Notes: generated from the sequence alone by a model not told the origin. A stretch of 64,000 nt of DNA from Variovorax paradoxus (GCF_009498455.1 NZ_CP045644.1:1240001-1304000), one strand, 5' to 3'. Positions 8,698 to 16,920 are shown, numbered from the stretch's first letter. Made by a program: numbers and translations.

Positions 8698-9945
8698 ATG
8701 CAGAGATCGCACATCGTTCGGCCCGCGGCCATGTTCTGGGGGCTGGTGGTGTTCATGCCGGTCGGCGTCACCTACCTGTCGGCCATCGTGCTGCTGCTCG
8801 CCCTGCTCGTGGGCGGTGGCTTGCGCGAGCGGTATGCGCGGCTGCGCGCCAACCCGCTGTGGTGGCCGGTGGTCGCCTACGTGGCGTGGACCTTCATCGT
8901 GCTGGCCGTGCGGCCGCACTATCCCGAGACCCCTTCCAACCTGTTCCACGGGCTGCGCATCGCCTTCACCTTCCTGATGGCGATGGCGCTCACGCGCGAG
9001 GAGGCGCTGTGGGCGCTGCGCGGTTTCCTCTTGATCGCGGCGCTGAACATCGTGCTCATCGTGCTGCACTACACGCTGGGCTTTCCGGTGCCGGGCGCGC
9101 TGCGCGGCGTGGTGATGGAAGTGGGCAACAAGTCGATCAGCAACGCGCTGCTGTTCAGCATCGTCGCGGCCAGCGCGGCGGTCTACGGGCTCTCGCAGAT
9201 CACGGGGCACCGGCCCTGGCGCGCGCTGGCGGCCTTTGCCCTCGTGCTCGGACTGGGCGCAGTGGTCGCGCTGCCGCTCACGTCGCGCACCTCGGTGCTC
9301 GCGCTGCTGCTGGTGATTCCGGTGGTCTGCCTGCACCAGTGGAAGAACCACCTGAAGGCGCTGTCGGCCGCGCTGATCCTCGGGGCGGTGGTAATCGGTG
9401 CGAGCCTGTACCAGCTGCCGCAGCTGCAGCAGAAGGTCGAGACCGGCATCGAGGAACTCGAGAAGGCGCAGGCCGGCGCCGTGTTCCACGGCAGCTGGAT
9501 CATCCGCTACTACATGTACCGCGACACCGGCGCGATGATCGCCGACCAGCCCGTCGCGGGCTGGGGCATCGGCGGCTGGACCGACCAGTGGCACAAGCGC
9601 GGCCCGGCGCTGTTCGCCGACTCCAACATGCCGCACAACGACTTCCTCTGGGTGGGCGCGCAAAGCGGCATCCCGGGCATCCTGAGCCTGCTGGCGATCA
9701 TGCTCATCGCCGTCTGGCAGGCCTGGCGCCGGCCGGACATCGCCGGCCGCTACGCACTGGCGGCCACGCTCATCGCACTCATTGCGTCGAGCGTGAACTC
9801 GGCGATGCGCGACGCGCAGATCGGCCTGGCGGTGCTGTGGATCGCGATGGTCTACCTGCGGCTGGCGCAGGAATCGCAGGACCCCGATCCGTGGCGCGGC
9901 CTGTGGCCGGTGCGGCCGGCGCGGCCGGCCCGTCTTCAGGCCTGA
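8698..9945 (+). CDS. O-antigen ligase-like (WaaL/Wzy superfamily) membrane protein
   Basis: The 415-residue protein has about ten to twelve hydrophobic segments and, between the last ones, a polar loop containing WGIGGW and MPHNDFLWVGAQSG. The PHNxxL/W-type motif with its His is the hallmark of the O-antigen ligase and Wzy polymerase superfamily (PF04932). Members transfer lipid-linked polysaccharide to lipid A core or polymerise repeat units on the periplasmic face. It stands alone here, away from any glycosyltransferase cluster, so the acceptor and donor cannot be named. Its 3' end overlaps the convergent small membrane protein gene by about 10 bases. Confidence 0.8.
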   Translation: MQRSHIVRPAAMFWGLVVFMPVGVTYLSAIVLLLALLVGGGLRERYARLRANPLWWPVVAYVAWTFIVLAVRPHYPETPSNLFHGLRIAFTFLMAMALTREEALWALRGFLLIAALNIVLIVLHYTLGFPVPGALRGVVMEVGNKSISNALLFSIVAASAAVYGLSQITGHRPWRALAAFALVLGLGAVVALPLTSRTSVLALLLVIPVVCLHQWKNHLKALSAALILGAVVIGASLYQLPQLQQKVETGIEELEKAQAGAVFHGSWIIRYYMYRDTGAMIADQPVAGWGIGGWTDQWHKRGPALFADSNMPHNDFLWVGAQSGIPGILSLLAIMLIAVWQAWRRPDIAGRYALAATLIALIASSVNSAMRDAQIGLAVLWIAMVYLRLAQESQDPDPWRGLWPVRPARPARLQA

Positions 9946-10358
9946 CCGCGGTCAGTCTTCTGTTTCTGCGCAGCAGCAACCTGCTTGCCGCTGAGCCCGA
10001 CAAAGAAATAGATCGTCACGGCGTGCAGCACGCCGATGAAGACCAGCGAGAACAGCAGCGGCCCCATCTGCGGGGCCAAGGCCCCGGACAACAGGCCCAC
10101 GCCCAGCCCGAACGCGGCCTGGAGTGCCAGGTCGACCGCCAGCATGCCGAGCACGGCACGCGGCTTTTCTTCGCGGGTGAAGTAGCGGCCGTTGCGCTTG
10201 CCGAACGCCATGCACGCCCACATGACGGCGCCGAGCAGCGCCGCCGTGTTGGTGCCGGCGTTGGTCTTGACGCCCAGCAGGCTCAGCGCGATGGCGATGC
10301 CGAGCAGCAACACCAGGTAGGCGAGGCCGAATCGCACCAACAGGCCGCGGATCGACAC
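9936..10358 (-). CDS. small four-helix membrane protein (ABZJ_00895-like)
   Basis: This 140-residue protein, read from a GTG at 10358, has four predicted membrane helices. A short basic loop (GKRNGRYFTREEKPR) lies after the second helix and a basic Gln/Lys-rich tail ends the protein. The layout and the RYFTxxEK loop resemble the uncharacterised ABZJ_00895 family, recalled from memory and not checked. It starts 2 bases after the stop of the zinc-finger gene, so the order ilvE, zinc-finger protein, this protein suggests one leftward operon. Function unknown. Confidence 0.65.
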   Translation of the reverse strand: MSIRGLLVRFGLAYLVLLLGIAIALSLLGVKTNAGTNTAALLGAVMWACMAFGKRNGRYFTREEKPRAVLGMLAVDLALQAAFGLGVGLLSGALAPQMGPLLFSLVFIGVLHAVTIYFFVGLSGKQVAAAQKQKTDRGQA

Positions 10359-10359
10359 G

Positions 10360-10569
10360 TCAGTGGCGGCTCGAGACGGTCTCGCCCGCCTTCAGGCGGT
10401 ACACCGTGCCGCAGTACGGGCACTTGGCTTCGCCGGTGCGCGCCACGTCGAGGTAGACCTTCGGGTGGCCGTTCCAGAGCTTCATGTCGGCCTTGGGGCT
10501 GGGGCAGAACACGCCGCCCTGGTGGTTGAGCTCCTTCGCGAGGAGTTCGACGACTGCATTGGTGGACAT
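10360..10569 (-). CDS. zinc-finger domain protein (zf-CHCC type)
   Basis: The 69-residue protein has Cys22, His35, Cys50 and Cys53 in the spacing of the zf-CHCC family (PF10276), with NGHPKVYLDV and CPYCGTVYRL as characteristic segments. The mitochondrial relative NDUFS6 binds zinc in respiratory complex I; the role of free-standing bacterial versions is not established. It lies 8 bases downstream of ilvE and 2 bases before the small membrane protein gene, so it is probably translated from an ilvE-led transcript. Such small zinc proteins next to ilvE are common in Burkholderiales as far as I recall. Confidence 0.82.
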   Translation of the reverse strand: MSTNAVVELLAKELNHQGGVFCPSPKADMKLWNGHPKVYLDVARTGEAKCPYCGTVYRLKAGETVSSRH

Positions 10570-10577
10570 GTTTTCTC

Positions 10578-11531
10578 TCAGACCTTCGTGAGCCAGTGGG
10601 CGTACTTGGGATTCTTGCCGTTCACGATGTCGAAGAAGGCCGACTGGATCTTCTCGGTGACGGGGCCGCGCGAACCACCGTCGCCACGGTTGCCGATTTC
10701 GATGCGGTCGAGTTCGCGGATGGGCGTCACTTCGGCGGCGGTGCCAGTGAAGAAGGCTTCGTCGGAAATGTAGACCTCGTCACGCGTGATGCGCTTTTGC
10801 ACGAGCTCGATGCCGAGATCCTTGCAGATGTGCAGGATGGTGTTGCGCGTGATGCCGTTCAGGGCACCGGCCGACAGGTCGGGCGTGTAGACCACGCCGT
10901 TCTTGACCACGAACACGTTCTCGCCCGCGCCTTCGGACACGAAGCCGCTCGCGTCGAGCAGCAGCGCTTCGTCGTAGCCGTCGTCCAGCGCTTCCATGTT
11001 GGCGAGGATCGAGTTGGTGTAGTTGCTGACCGACTTGGCCTGCGTCATCGTGATGTTCACGTGGTGGCGCGTGTAGCTCGAGGTCTTCACGCGGATGCCG
11101 CGGCGCATGCCTTCTTCGCCGAGGTACGCACCCCAGGACCAGGCGGCGACCATGGCGTGGATCTTGTTGCCCTTGGGGCTCACGCCCAGCTTCTCGGAGC
11201 CGATCCAGATGAGGGGGCGCAGGTAGCAGCTTTCGAGCTTGTTCTCGCGCACGACCTGCTTCTGGGCTTCGTTCAGCTGCTCTTGCGAGAAGGGGATCTT
11301 CATGCGCAGGATCTTGGCGCTGTTGAACAGGCGCTCGGTGTGCTCGGCCAGGCGGAAGATGGACGTGCCGCCGTCCGCCGTCTTGTAGGCGCGCACGCCC
11401 TCGAAGGCGCCGCACCCGTAGTGCAGCGTGTGGCTCAGCACGTGGATCTTGGCGTCGCGCCAGTCCACGAGTTCGCCGTCCATCCAGATCTTGCCGTCAC
11501 GGTCGTCCAGCGAGGGGGGGATCGAGCTCAT
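10578..11531 (-). CDS. ilvE: branched-chain amino acid aminotransferase
   Basis: The 317-residue fold-type IV PLP aminotransferase begins MSSIPPSLDDRDGKIWMDGE at an ATG at 11531, preceded by AGGAA. Signatures include HTLHYGCGAFEGVRAY near the N-terminus, the PLP lysine region QAKSVSNYTNSILA, and SEGAGENVFVV followed by GITRNTILHI in the C-terminal half. It interconverts branched-chain 2-oxo acids and leucine, isoleucine or valine with glutamate as amino donor in the cytoplasm. The length matches class IV bacterial enzymes (about 305-320). It is divergent from rdgC across 132 bases. Confidence 0.95.
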   Translation of the reverse strand: MSSIPPSLDDRDGKIWMDGELVDWRDAKIHVLSHTLHYGCGAFEGVRAYKTADGGTSIFRLAEHTERLFNSAKILRMKIPFSQEQLNEAQKQVVRENKLESCYLRPLIWIGSEKLGVSPKGNKIHAMVAAWSWGAYLGEEGMRRGIRVKTSSYTRHHVNITMTQAKSVSNYTNSILANMEALDDGYDEALLLDASGFVSEGAGENVFVVKNGVVYTPDLSAGALNGITRNTILHICKDLGIELVQKRITRDEVYISDEAFFTGTAAEVTPIRELDRIEIGNRGDGGSRGPVTEKIQSAFFDIVNGKNPKYAHWLTKV

Positions 11532-11663
11532 TTCCTGATTCCTTTGGGAGCGGTGTGGGTGCGACCCACTGGGAAGTCGCAAAAGCTTTCGATTTTACGG
11601 CCGAGCCCGGAACGCGGTGCCCGACAATGGCCGGTTGTGCCAACCAGTGGAAAAAGGGTTCCC

Positions 11664-12662
11664 GTGTCCGTATTCAAGAACGTCATCGTCTATCGCATCG
11701 AACCTGCCTGGTCCCAATCACTGACCGAGGCAGAAGAAGGGCTGGCCAAGCAACGCTTCGTGCCTTGCGGCCCCTCGCAGGAAAAGTCCGCCGGCTGGGT
11801 CGAGCCCCGCGGCGAAGCCAACGGCCCATTGGTCGAATCCATCGACGGCCAGTGGCTGGTCGAGTACATGATCGAAAGCAAGCAGGTCCCCGGCTCCGTG
11901 GTGCGCCGCAAGCTCGACGAGCGCTGCGCCCAGATCGAAACGACCACCGGCCGCAAACCCGGCAAGAAGGAAAAGAAGGAGCTCAAGGAAGACATCACCC
12001 TGGAGCTGCTGCCCATGGCCTTCACGCGCAGCGCGCGCGTCACGGTGTGGATCGACAAGGCCGAGAACCGCCTCGTGATCAACAGCGGCAACGCCTCGCG
12101 CGCCGACGAAGTGGTCACCAGCCTCGTGAAGTCGCTCGACGGCTTTGCCGTGGCGCTGATCAACACGCAGATCGAGCCGGCCGCCGCCATGGCCAACTGG
12201 CTGCTGACGCAGGAGCCGCCGGCCGGTTTCAGCATCGACCGCGAGTGTGAGCTCAAGGCCTCCGACGACTCGAAGGCCGTGGTGCGCTACGCCAAGCACG
12301 CGCTGGACATCGACGAGGTCAAGCAGCACATCACCGACGGCAAGCGCCCGACGCGCCTGGCGCTCACCTGGGACGACCGCGTGTCCTTCGAGCTCACGCA
12401 CGGCTTGCTGATCCGCAAGATCACCTTCCTCGAAGGCACGGGCGACGGCGCGGCAGGCGGCAAGAAGGAAGACAACTTCGACGCCGACGTGGCCATTGCC
12501 ACCGGCGAACTCGGCCAGCTGGTGCCGGCGCTGCTCGACGCGCTGGGCGGCGAGGCGGCGTTCTCGGCGGCACCGCCAGATGAAGCACCCAAGGCTGCGG
12601 CTATTGCCACCGCACCTGCGGCGCAGGCCGACACGCCCGAAGAAGAAGACGCGCCTTTCTAA
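11664..12662 (+). CDS. rdgC: recombination-associated protein RdgC
   Basis: The product (332 residues from GTG at 11664) starts SVFKNVIVYRI and contains GWVEPRG, the internal KKEKKELKEDI stretch and WDDRVSFELTHGLLIRKITFLEG, all characteristic of RdgC. RdgC is a ring-shaped, nucleoid-associated DNA-binding protein that limits RecA filament formation. The C-terminal about 35 residues are an Ala/Pro/Glu-rich tail beyond the usual core length of about 300. The frame stays open far upstream, but the RdgC N-terminus and a purine-rich AAAAAGGG upstream fix the start at the GTG. An intrinsic terminator-like hairpin follows the stop. Confidence 0.95.
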   Translation: MSVFKNVIVYRIEPAWSQSLTEAEEGLAKQRFVPCGPSQEKSAGWVEPRGEANGPLVESIDGQWLVEYMIESKQVPGSVVRRKLDERCAQIETTTGRKPGKKEKKELKEDITLELLPMAFTRSARVTVWIDKAENRLVINSGNASRADEVVTSLVKSLDGFAVALINTQIEPAAAMANWLLTQEPPAGFSIDRECELKASDDSKAVVRYAKHALDIDEVKQHITDGKRPTRLALTWDDRVSFELTHGLLIRKITFLEGTGDGAAGGKKEDNFDADVAIATGELGQLVPALLDALGGEAAFSAAPPDEAPKAAAIATAPAAQADTPEEEDAPF

Positions 12663-12681
12663 GTAAGCAAGCCAGGCGAAG

Positions 12682-12714
12682 CGCCCGCGCGCCTTCAGGC
12701 CGCGGGCGTTTCTT
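12682..12714 (+). terminator. probable intrinsic terminator of rdgC
   Basis: CGCCCGCG at 12682-12689 pairs perfectly with CGCGGGCG at 12701-12708. The 11-base spacer itself can add four pairs (GCCT/AGGC), and TTTCTT follows. It begins 20 bases after the rdgC stop and overlaps the 3' end of the convergent gene. Confidence 0.5.
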
Positions 12715-13114
12715 CGTCGGCCGGCGTCTCGGGCCGCGTGAGCGTCCAGCTCTGCAGCTTGCCGCCGTTGAACACGGCATCGACGTAAGAGCCGCCGGCG
12801 TCGGTCCAGCGGTACAGCTCGGGCTGCTCGTTCTCGGGCGAGCGCAGTTCGCCGAGCGCGCGCGTCATCGCAATGACGTGCATCAGCGTCACGCCGGGCT
12901 TGAGCTTGGCATTGAGCATCACCGAGCTCGCCACCGTGCCGATCGGCCGGTCGGCGGCGCGCTTGAGCACCTGCATGGCGCGGTTGAAGTGCATCAGCAG
13001 GAACATCACGATCGCGCCGCCGGCGAACGCCACGCCGCCCCATCCGTATTGGTGCCACGACAGGCCGAGGAGCGCGATGGCCCCCACGGGCACCAGCAAT
13101 TTCTGGAAATTCAT
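12695..13114 (-). CDS. small hypothetical inner-membrane protein
   Basis: Read from the ATG at 13114 (an in-frame ATG lies 9 bases earlier) it has 139 residues. Two hydrophobic segments stand at the N-terminus (KLLVPVGAIALLGLSW and GGVAFAGGAIVMFLLMHF). A cytoplasmic or periplasmic domain of about 90 residues follows, with MLNAKLKPGVTLMHVIAMTRALGE and RWTDAGGSYVDAVFNGGKLQSW. Proteins like this are sometimes labelled glycerate kinase in databases, but nothing in the sequence resembles a kinase. It converges with rdgC, 32 bases apart. Function unknown. Confidence 0.7.
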   Translation of the reverse strand: MNFQKLLVPVGAIALLGLSWHQYGWGGVAFAGGAIVMFLLMHFNRAMQVLKRAADRPIGTVASSVMLNAKLKPGVTLMHVIAMTRALGELRSPENEQPELYRWTDAGGSYVDAVFNGGKLQSWTLTRPETPADEETPAA

Positions 13115-13192
13115 GGGGCGCATTGTCGCCGCCCGGCACGCGCGCCCTCGGAGGCGATGCGGTGGTTCCTGGCGAACGAACGCCCCGTCGCA

Positions 13193-13209
13193 GTAGCCAC
13201 CGTGGCTAC
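13193..13209. repeat. perfect 17-bp palindrome GTAGCCACCGTGGCTAC
   Basis: Two 8-base arms flank a single central C in the 200-base intergenic space between two divergent genes (starts at 13114 and 13314). It could be a regulator site. No other copy was noticed in the window. Confidence 0.5.
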
Positions 13210-13313
13210 CGCCGGGCGCAGAAAGCGGTACTCACCCCGAAAAGCACAGGGTACCCAGGCGGCTGCGGGCACATTTCGCCGCACGGGCATCTGCCCGGGC
13301 CACCGAGAAACGC

Positions 13314-13769
13314 ATGAACATCCCGCGCTCCGTCACTTTCGTTCGACTCACCCTTGCCGCCGCACTCGCGGGCACCGCCCTCAGCGGCTGCTACGTGGTG
13401 CCGCTCGGGCAACCCGCTCCCATCGCGCCATCACAGCAAAGCTACGCCGTCGCACCGGGGCCGGTGTCACAGACCTTCAGCGCGCGGCTCTACCCGTCGA
13501 ACGCCGAAGCCGCGCGCTACGGCGCCGTCGGGGGCACGGTGACCAACGACATGAACGGCCGCGGCCACTTCAATGCGCAGATCGGCGCCGAACAGTTTCA
13601 GGGAGAGGCGACCCGCGTGGCCGGCTCGCGCACGGCCGGCGTGGCAAACGCCACCGGCAGTCGCGGCGGCAACCTGAGTTGCCAGTACACGATGAACTCC
13701 GCCACCTTGGGCAGCGGCCAGTGCGTGCTCAACAACGGGCCGGCGTTCACGATGCACATCGGAAGTTGA
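13314..13769 (+). CDS. putative lipoprotein of unknown function
   Basis: The 151-residue product has a basic start, a hydrophobic stretch and a lipobox LSGC ending at Cys25, so signal peptidase II processing is likely. The mature part is Gly/Asn/Thr-rich with YGAVGGTVTNDMNGRGHFNAQ and GNLSCQYTMNSATLGSGQC, suggestive of a small beta-rich surface or periplasmic domain. No enzyme motif is visible. The ATG at 13314 follows a purine-rich GAGAAA. The gene is monocistronic: a G-rich repeat and a strong terminator follow. Confidence 0.75.
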   Translation: MNIPRSVTFVRLTLAAALAGTALSGCYVVPLGQPAPIAPSQQSYAVAPGPVSQTFSARLYPSNAEAARYGAVGGTVTNDMNGRGHFNAQIGAEQFQGEATRVAGSRTAGVANATGSRGGNLSCQYTMNSATLGSGQCVLNNGPAFTMHIGS

Positions 13770-13795
13770 GCAGCGTCACACACAGAGAAATAGAA

Positions 13796-13834
13796 GGCCA
13801 GGGAGGCCAGGGAGGCCAGGGAAGGTAGGGAGGG
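13796..13834 (+). repeat. G-rich 9-bp tandem repeat, G-quadruplex candidate
   Basis: Three head-to-tail copies of GGCCAGGGA (13796-13822) are followed by AGGTAGGGAGGG. Five GGG runs are separated by 6, 6, 6 and 1 bases, satisfying the usual G3N1-7 pattern on the + strand. The repeat lies in the 3' untranslated region of the lipoprotein gene, one base before the terminator stem. Confidence 0.7.
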
Positions 13835-13835
13835 T

Positions 13836-13872
13836 ATGCCCGGCGCGACCACCACGCGCCGGGCATTTTTTT
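13836..13872 (+). terminator. strong intrinsic terminator after the lipoprotein gene
   Basis: ATGCCCGGCGCG at 13836-13847 pairs without mismatch with CGCGCCGGGCAT at 13855-13866 across a 7-base loop, and a run of T follows on the + strand. The opposite strand has no T run, so it terminates rightward transcription only. Confidence 0.9.
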
Positions 13873-13879
13873 CTTTGGG

Positions 13880-15397
13880 CTACCAGTTCACGAGTTGGCG
13901 CATCTTGCGCCGCAGCTCGCGCTCACGCTTCTGCTCGGCCCTCCAGTCGTCGCGGATGGCCAGCGTGACCGACAGCGCCATCAGCAGGATCACGAACGCG
14001 AACGGCAAGGCGAACACGATGGTCGCCGTCTGTATGGCCTTGATGCCGCCCGCGAACAGCAGGCTCAGCGCAATCGCCGCCACCAGCACGCCCCAGGTGA
14101 TCTTCACGCGGGCCGGCGGGTTCGGGTTGCCGTTGGTGCTCATGATGCCCAGCACCAGCGTCGCGGAATCGCCCGAGGTCACGAAGAACACGAACACCAG
14201 CAGCGTGCCCACGATCGACAGCAGCCCGCCCATCGGCATGGCCTTGAACATCACGAACATGGTGGTCGACACGTCGGCCTTCACCGCTTCGACCAGCGGC
14301 ACGCCCTGGAAGATTTCGAAGTTGAGCGCCGCGCCGCCGAACACCGAGAACCAGGCGAAGCCCACCAGCGTCGGGGCGATCACCGTGCCCAGGATGAACT
14401 GGCGGATCGTGCGGCCGCGCGAGACGCGCGCAATGAACAGGCCCACGAACGGCGACCACGCCAGCCACCAGGCCCAGTAGAACAAGGTCCAGTCGGCCAC
14501 CCACGAGCTGTTGCGAAACGGGTTCATGCGCAGGCTCATGCGCACGAAATCGGCGAGGTACGCGCCCAACGTGTTGGTGAAGGTCTCGACGATGGCAATG
14601 GTCGGCCCCACGACCAGCACCGTGAGCGCCAGCAGCGCCGCCACCACCAGGTTGCCCATCGACAGCCACTTCACGCCGCGCTCGACGCCGGTGACCGCCG
14701 AGGTGATGAACAGCGCCGTCGTCACCACGATGATCGTCGCCTGCGTCCAGCGGCCGATCTCCGCACCGAAGGCCGCGTGCAGCCCGCTGTTGATCTGCGT
14801 GGCGCCCATGCCCAGCGAGGCCGCCACACCGAAGGCCGTGGCCACCACGGCCAGCACGTTGAAGGCCGGCGACAGCCGCTGCACGAAGCGCCATGGCAGC
14901 GCCTCGGTGGCCGAGCTGACCAGCGGCAGCGCCTTGCGCCGGAAGCTGAAGAAGGCGATCGACAGGCCCACGATGCCGTAGATCGCCCAGGGGTGCAGTC
15001 CCCAGTGGAAGAAGGCGTAGCGCATCGCCACGCCCGCGGCATCGGGCGAAGCGGCGATCACGCCGGGCGGCGGATTCGCATAGTGCGAGATCGGCTCGGC
15101 CACGCCCCAGAACACCAGGCCGATGCCCATGCCGGCCGCGAACAGCATCGAAAACCACGCGCCGATGGAGAACTCGGGCTCGTCGTCTTCATCGCCCAGC
15201 TTCAGGTCGCCGAAGCGGCTGAAGGCCAGGAAGAAGGCCAGCACCACCAGCCCGAGCACCACCCACAGGTAGAACCAGCCGAAGTTGCGCGTGATGTCGG
15301 CGAGCGCGGTGCTGAACACGCGGTCGAGCGACGCGGGAGAGACCAGCCCCCACAGCACGACCACCGCGATCAGCCCGGCAGAGACGATGAGTTGCAT
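13880..15397 (-). CDS. BCCT family betaine/choline-type transporter
   Basis: The 505-residue, twelve-helix protein has the BCCT hallmarks: GMGIGLVFWGVAEPISHYANPP in the first third and the tryptophan-rich segment FYWAWWLAWSPFVGLFIARVSRGRT. It should use a sodium or proton gradient to import a quaternary ammonium compound such as betaine, choline, carnitine or dimethylsulfoniopropionate. Substrate cannot be told from sequence. The start at 15397 is chosen because GGAGG stands 8 bases before it; longer in-frame starts lack this. The long regulatory C-terminal tail of BetP-like osmosensors is missing; only a short basic end (KRERELRRKMR) is present. Confidence 0.9.
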   Translation of the reverse strand: MQLIVSAGLIAVVVLWGLVSPASLDRVFSTALADITRNFGWFYLWVVLGLVVLAFFLAFSRFGDLKLGDEDDEPEFSIGAWFSMLFAAGMGIGLVFWGVAEPISHYANPPPGVIAASPDAAGVAMRYAFFHWGLHPWAIYGIVGLSIAFFSFRRKALPLVSSATEALPWRFVQRLSPAFNVLAVVATAFGVAASLGMGATQINSGLHAAFGAEIGRWTQATIIVVTTALFITSAVTGVERGVKWLSMGNLVVAALLALTVLVVGPTIAIVETFTNTLGAYLADFVRMSLRMNPFRNSSWVADWTLFYWAWWLAWSPFVGLFIARVSRGRTIRQFILGTVIAPTLVGFAWFSVFGGAALNFEIFQGVPLVEAVKADVSTTMFVMFKAMPMGGLLSIVGTLLVFVFFVTSGDSATLVLGIMSTNGNPNPPARVKITWGVLVAAIALSLLFAGGIKAIQTATIVFALPFAFVILLMALSVTLAIRDDWRAEQKRERELRRKMRQLVNW

Positions 15398-15452
15398 GGC
15401 GGGGTCCTCCTGAATGTGAGTGTTGTCGTGCCGGCGCACGCACGTGCGAGTG

Positions 15453-16841
15453 TCAGTCGAGTCGGCGCACCACGTCCATCGCTTCCTCGATGCGGTCGAC
15501 CGGGTGAATGGTCAGGCCCTCGATCTCCTTCGCGCCCTTGCGCGGCGCGTTGGCCTTCGGCACCACGGCCACGCTGAAGCCCAGCTTGGCCGCCTCGCGC
15601 AGGCGCTCCTGGCCGCGCGGCGCGGGGCGCACCTCGCCGGCCAGGCCCACTTCGCCGAAGGCGATGAAGCCCTTGGGCAGCGGCTTGCCGCGCAGGCTCG
15701 AGGTGATGGCCAGCATCACGGCCAGGTCGGCCGCGGGCTCGCTGATGCGCACGCCGCCCACCGCGTTGACGAACACGTCCTGGTCCATGCAGGCCACGCC
15801 GGCGTGGCGGTGCAGCACGGCCAGCAGCATCGCGAGGCGGTCGCGGTCCAGGCCCACCGAGAGGCGACGCGGGCTCGGCCCGCCGTTGTCGACCAGCGCC
15901 TGGATTTCGACCAGCATCGGCCGCGTGCCTTCGAGCGTGACCAGCACCACGCTGCCCGGCACCGGCTCGTCGTGCTGGCTCAGGAAGATCGCGCTCGGGT
16001 TGGTCACGCCCTTCAGGCCGCGCTCGGTCATGGCGAACACGCCGATCTCGTTCACCGCGCCGAAGCGGTTCTTGATGGCGCGCACGAGCCGAAAGCTCGA
16101 GTGCGTGTCGCCTTCGAAATACAGCACCGTGTCGACCATGTGTTCGAGCACGCGCGGACCGGCCAGCGCGCCTTCCTTGGTGACGTGCCCCACCAGCACC
16201 ACGGCCGTGCCGCTGGTCTTGGCAAAGCGCGTCAGGTGCGCCGCGCATTCGCGCACCTGCGCCACCGAGCCGGGCGCGGAGGTGAGCTGGTCGGAGTACA
16301 CCGTCTGGATCGAGTCGATCACCGCGATGGCCGGGCGCGTGGCGTCGAGAGTGGCGATGATCTTTTCGAGCTGGATCTCGGCCAGCACCTGCACCTGCGA
16401 GTGGTCGAGCCCGAGCCGTTTGGAGCGCAGCGCGACCTGCGAGCCGCTTTCTTCGCCGGTGACGTACAGCGCGTTCTGCCCCGCGCGCTGCAGCGCATCG
16501 ACCGCCTGCAGCAGCAGCGTCGACTTGCCGATGCCCGGGTCGCCGCCGATGAGCGTCACGCCGCCCGACACGATGCCGCCGCCGAGCACGCGGTCGAGTT
16601 CGTCGATGCCGGTGGGGGTGCGTGCGATGTCGGTCGCTTCGATTTCCGAGAGCGTGGCCAGTTCGGAGACGCCCGCCAGCGGCGAGAACTGCGTGCCGAA
16701 GCGGTTGTTAGCCGGTGCGTTGCTGCCAGCCACTTGTTCTATCAATGTGTTCCATGCCCCGCAACTCGGGCATTTGCCGAGCCACTTGGGGCTGGTGCCG
16801 CCGCATTCGCTGCAGACGAAAGTTGTTTTGTCCTTGGCCAT
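15453..16841 (-). CDS. radA: DNA repair protein RadA
   Basis: The 462-residue protein has the N-terminal zinc finger (Cys10, Cys13, Cys24, Cys27), a RecA-like ATPase core with Walker A GGDPGIGKST at 99-108, the RadA-specific KNRFGA motif, and the C-terminal Lon-like domain. RadA is a hexameric helicase that extends heteroduplex during recombination and rescues stalled forks. Length is normal for the family (about 455-460). The BCCT gene follows in the same direction after 55 bases. Upstream, divergently, is the hpaR regulator. Confidence 0.96.
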   Translation of the reverse strand: MAKDKTTFVCSECGGTSPKWLGKCPSCGAWNTLIEQVAGSNAPANNRFGTQFSPLAGVSELATLSEIEATDIARTPTGIDELDRVLGGGIVSGGVTLIGGDPGIGKSTLLLQAVDALQRAGQNALYVTGEESGSQVALRSKRLGLDHSQVQVLAEIQLEKIIATLDATRPAIAVIDSIQTVYSDQLTSAPGSVAQVRECAAHLTRFAKTSGTAVVLVGHVTKEGALAGPRVLEHMVDTVLYFEGDTHSSFRLVRAIKNRFGAVNEIGVFAMTERGLKGVTNPSAIFLSQHDEPVPGSVVLVTLEGTRPMLVEIQALVDNGGPSPRRLSVGLDRDRLAMLLAVLHRHAGVACMDQDVFVNAVGGVRISEPAADLAVMLAITSSLRGKPLPKGFIAFGEVGLAGEVRPAPRGQERLREAAKLGFSVAVVPKANAPRKGAKEIEGLTIHPVDRIEEAMDVVRRLD

Positions 16842-16884
16842 GCAGCGAGTTTAGGTGTCCGCACAAACCCTGATGACTGGCATC

Positions 16885-16913
16885 TTGGAAAGAAAGCCCC
16901 AATCATTTAACAT
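16885..16913 (+). promoter_or_regulatory. putative sigma-70 promoter of the hpa cluster
   Basis: TTGGAA at 16885-16890 and TAACAT at 16908-16913 are separated by 17 bases, the ideal spacing. The -10 hexamer lies inside the perfect palindrome at 16905-16920, so a repressor bound there would block the promoter. Confidence 0.5.
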
Positions 16914-16920
16914 GTTAAAT
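16905..16920. promoter_or_regulatory. putative HpaR (MarR-type) operator, perfect palindrome
   Basis: ATTTAACATGTTAAAT is a perfect 16-base palindrome, unusually AT-rich for this genome, located 20 bases before the hpaR start. Its size and symmetry fit a MarR-family dimer site. The simplest reading is autorepression and control of the downstream catabolic genes. Confidence 0.65.

Noticed and set aside
12695..13114. Possible glycerate kinase label for the small membrane protein
   Set aside because: No nucleotide-binding or kinase motif, 139 residues only, two membrane segments; such a name would be a propagated database error.
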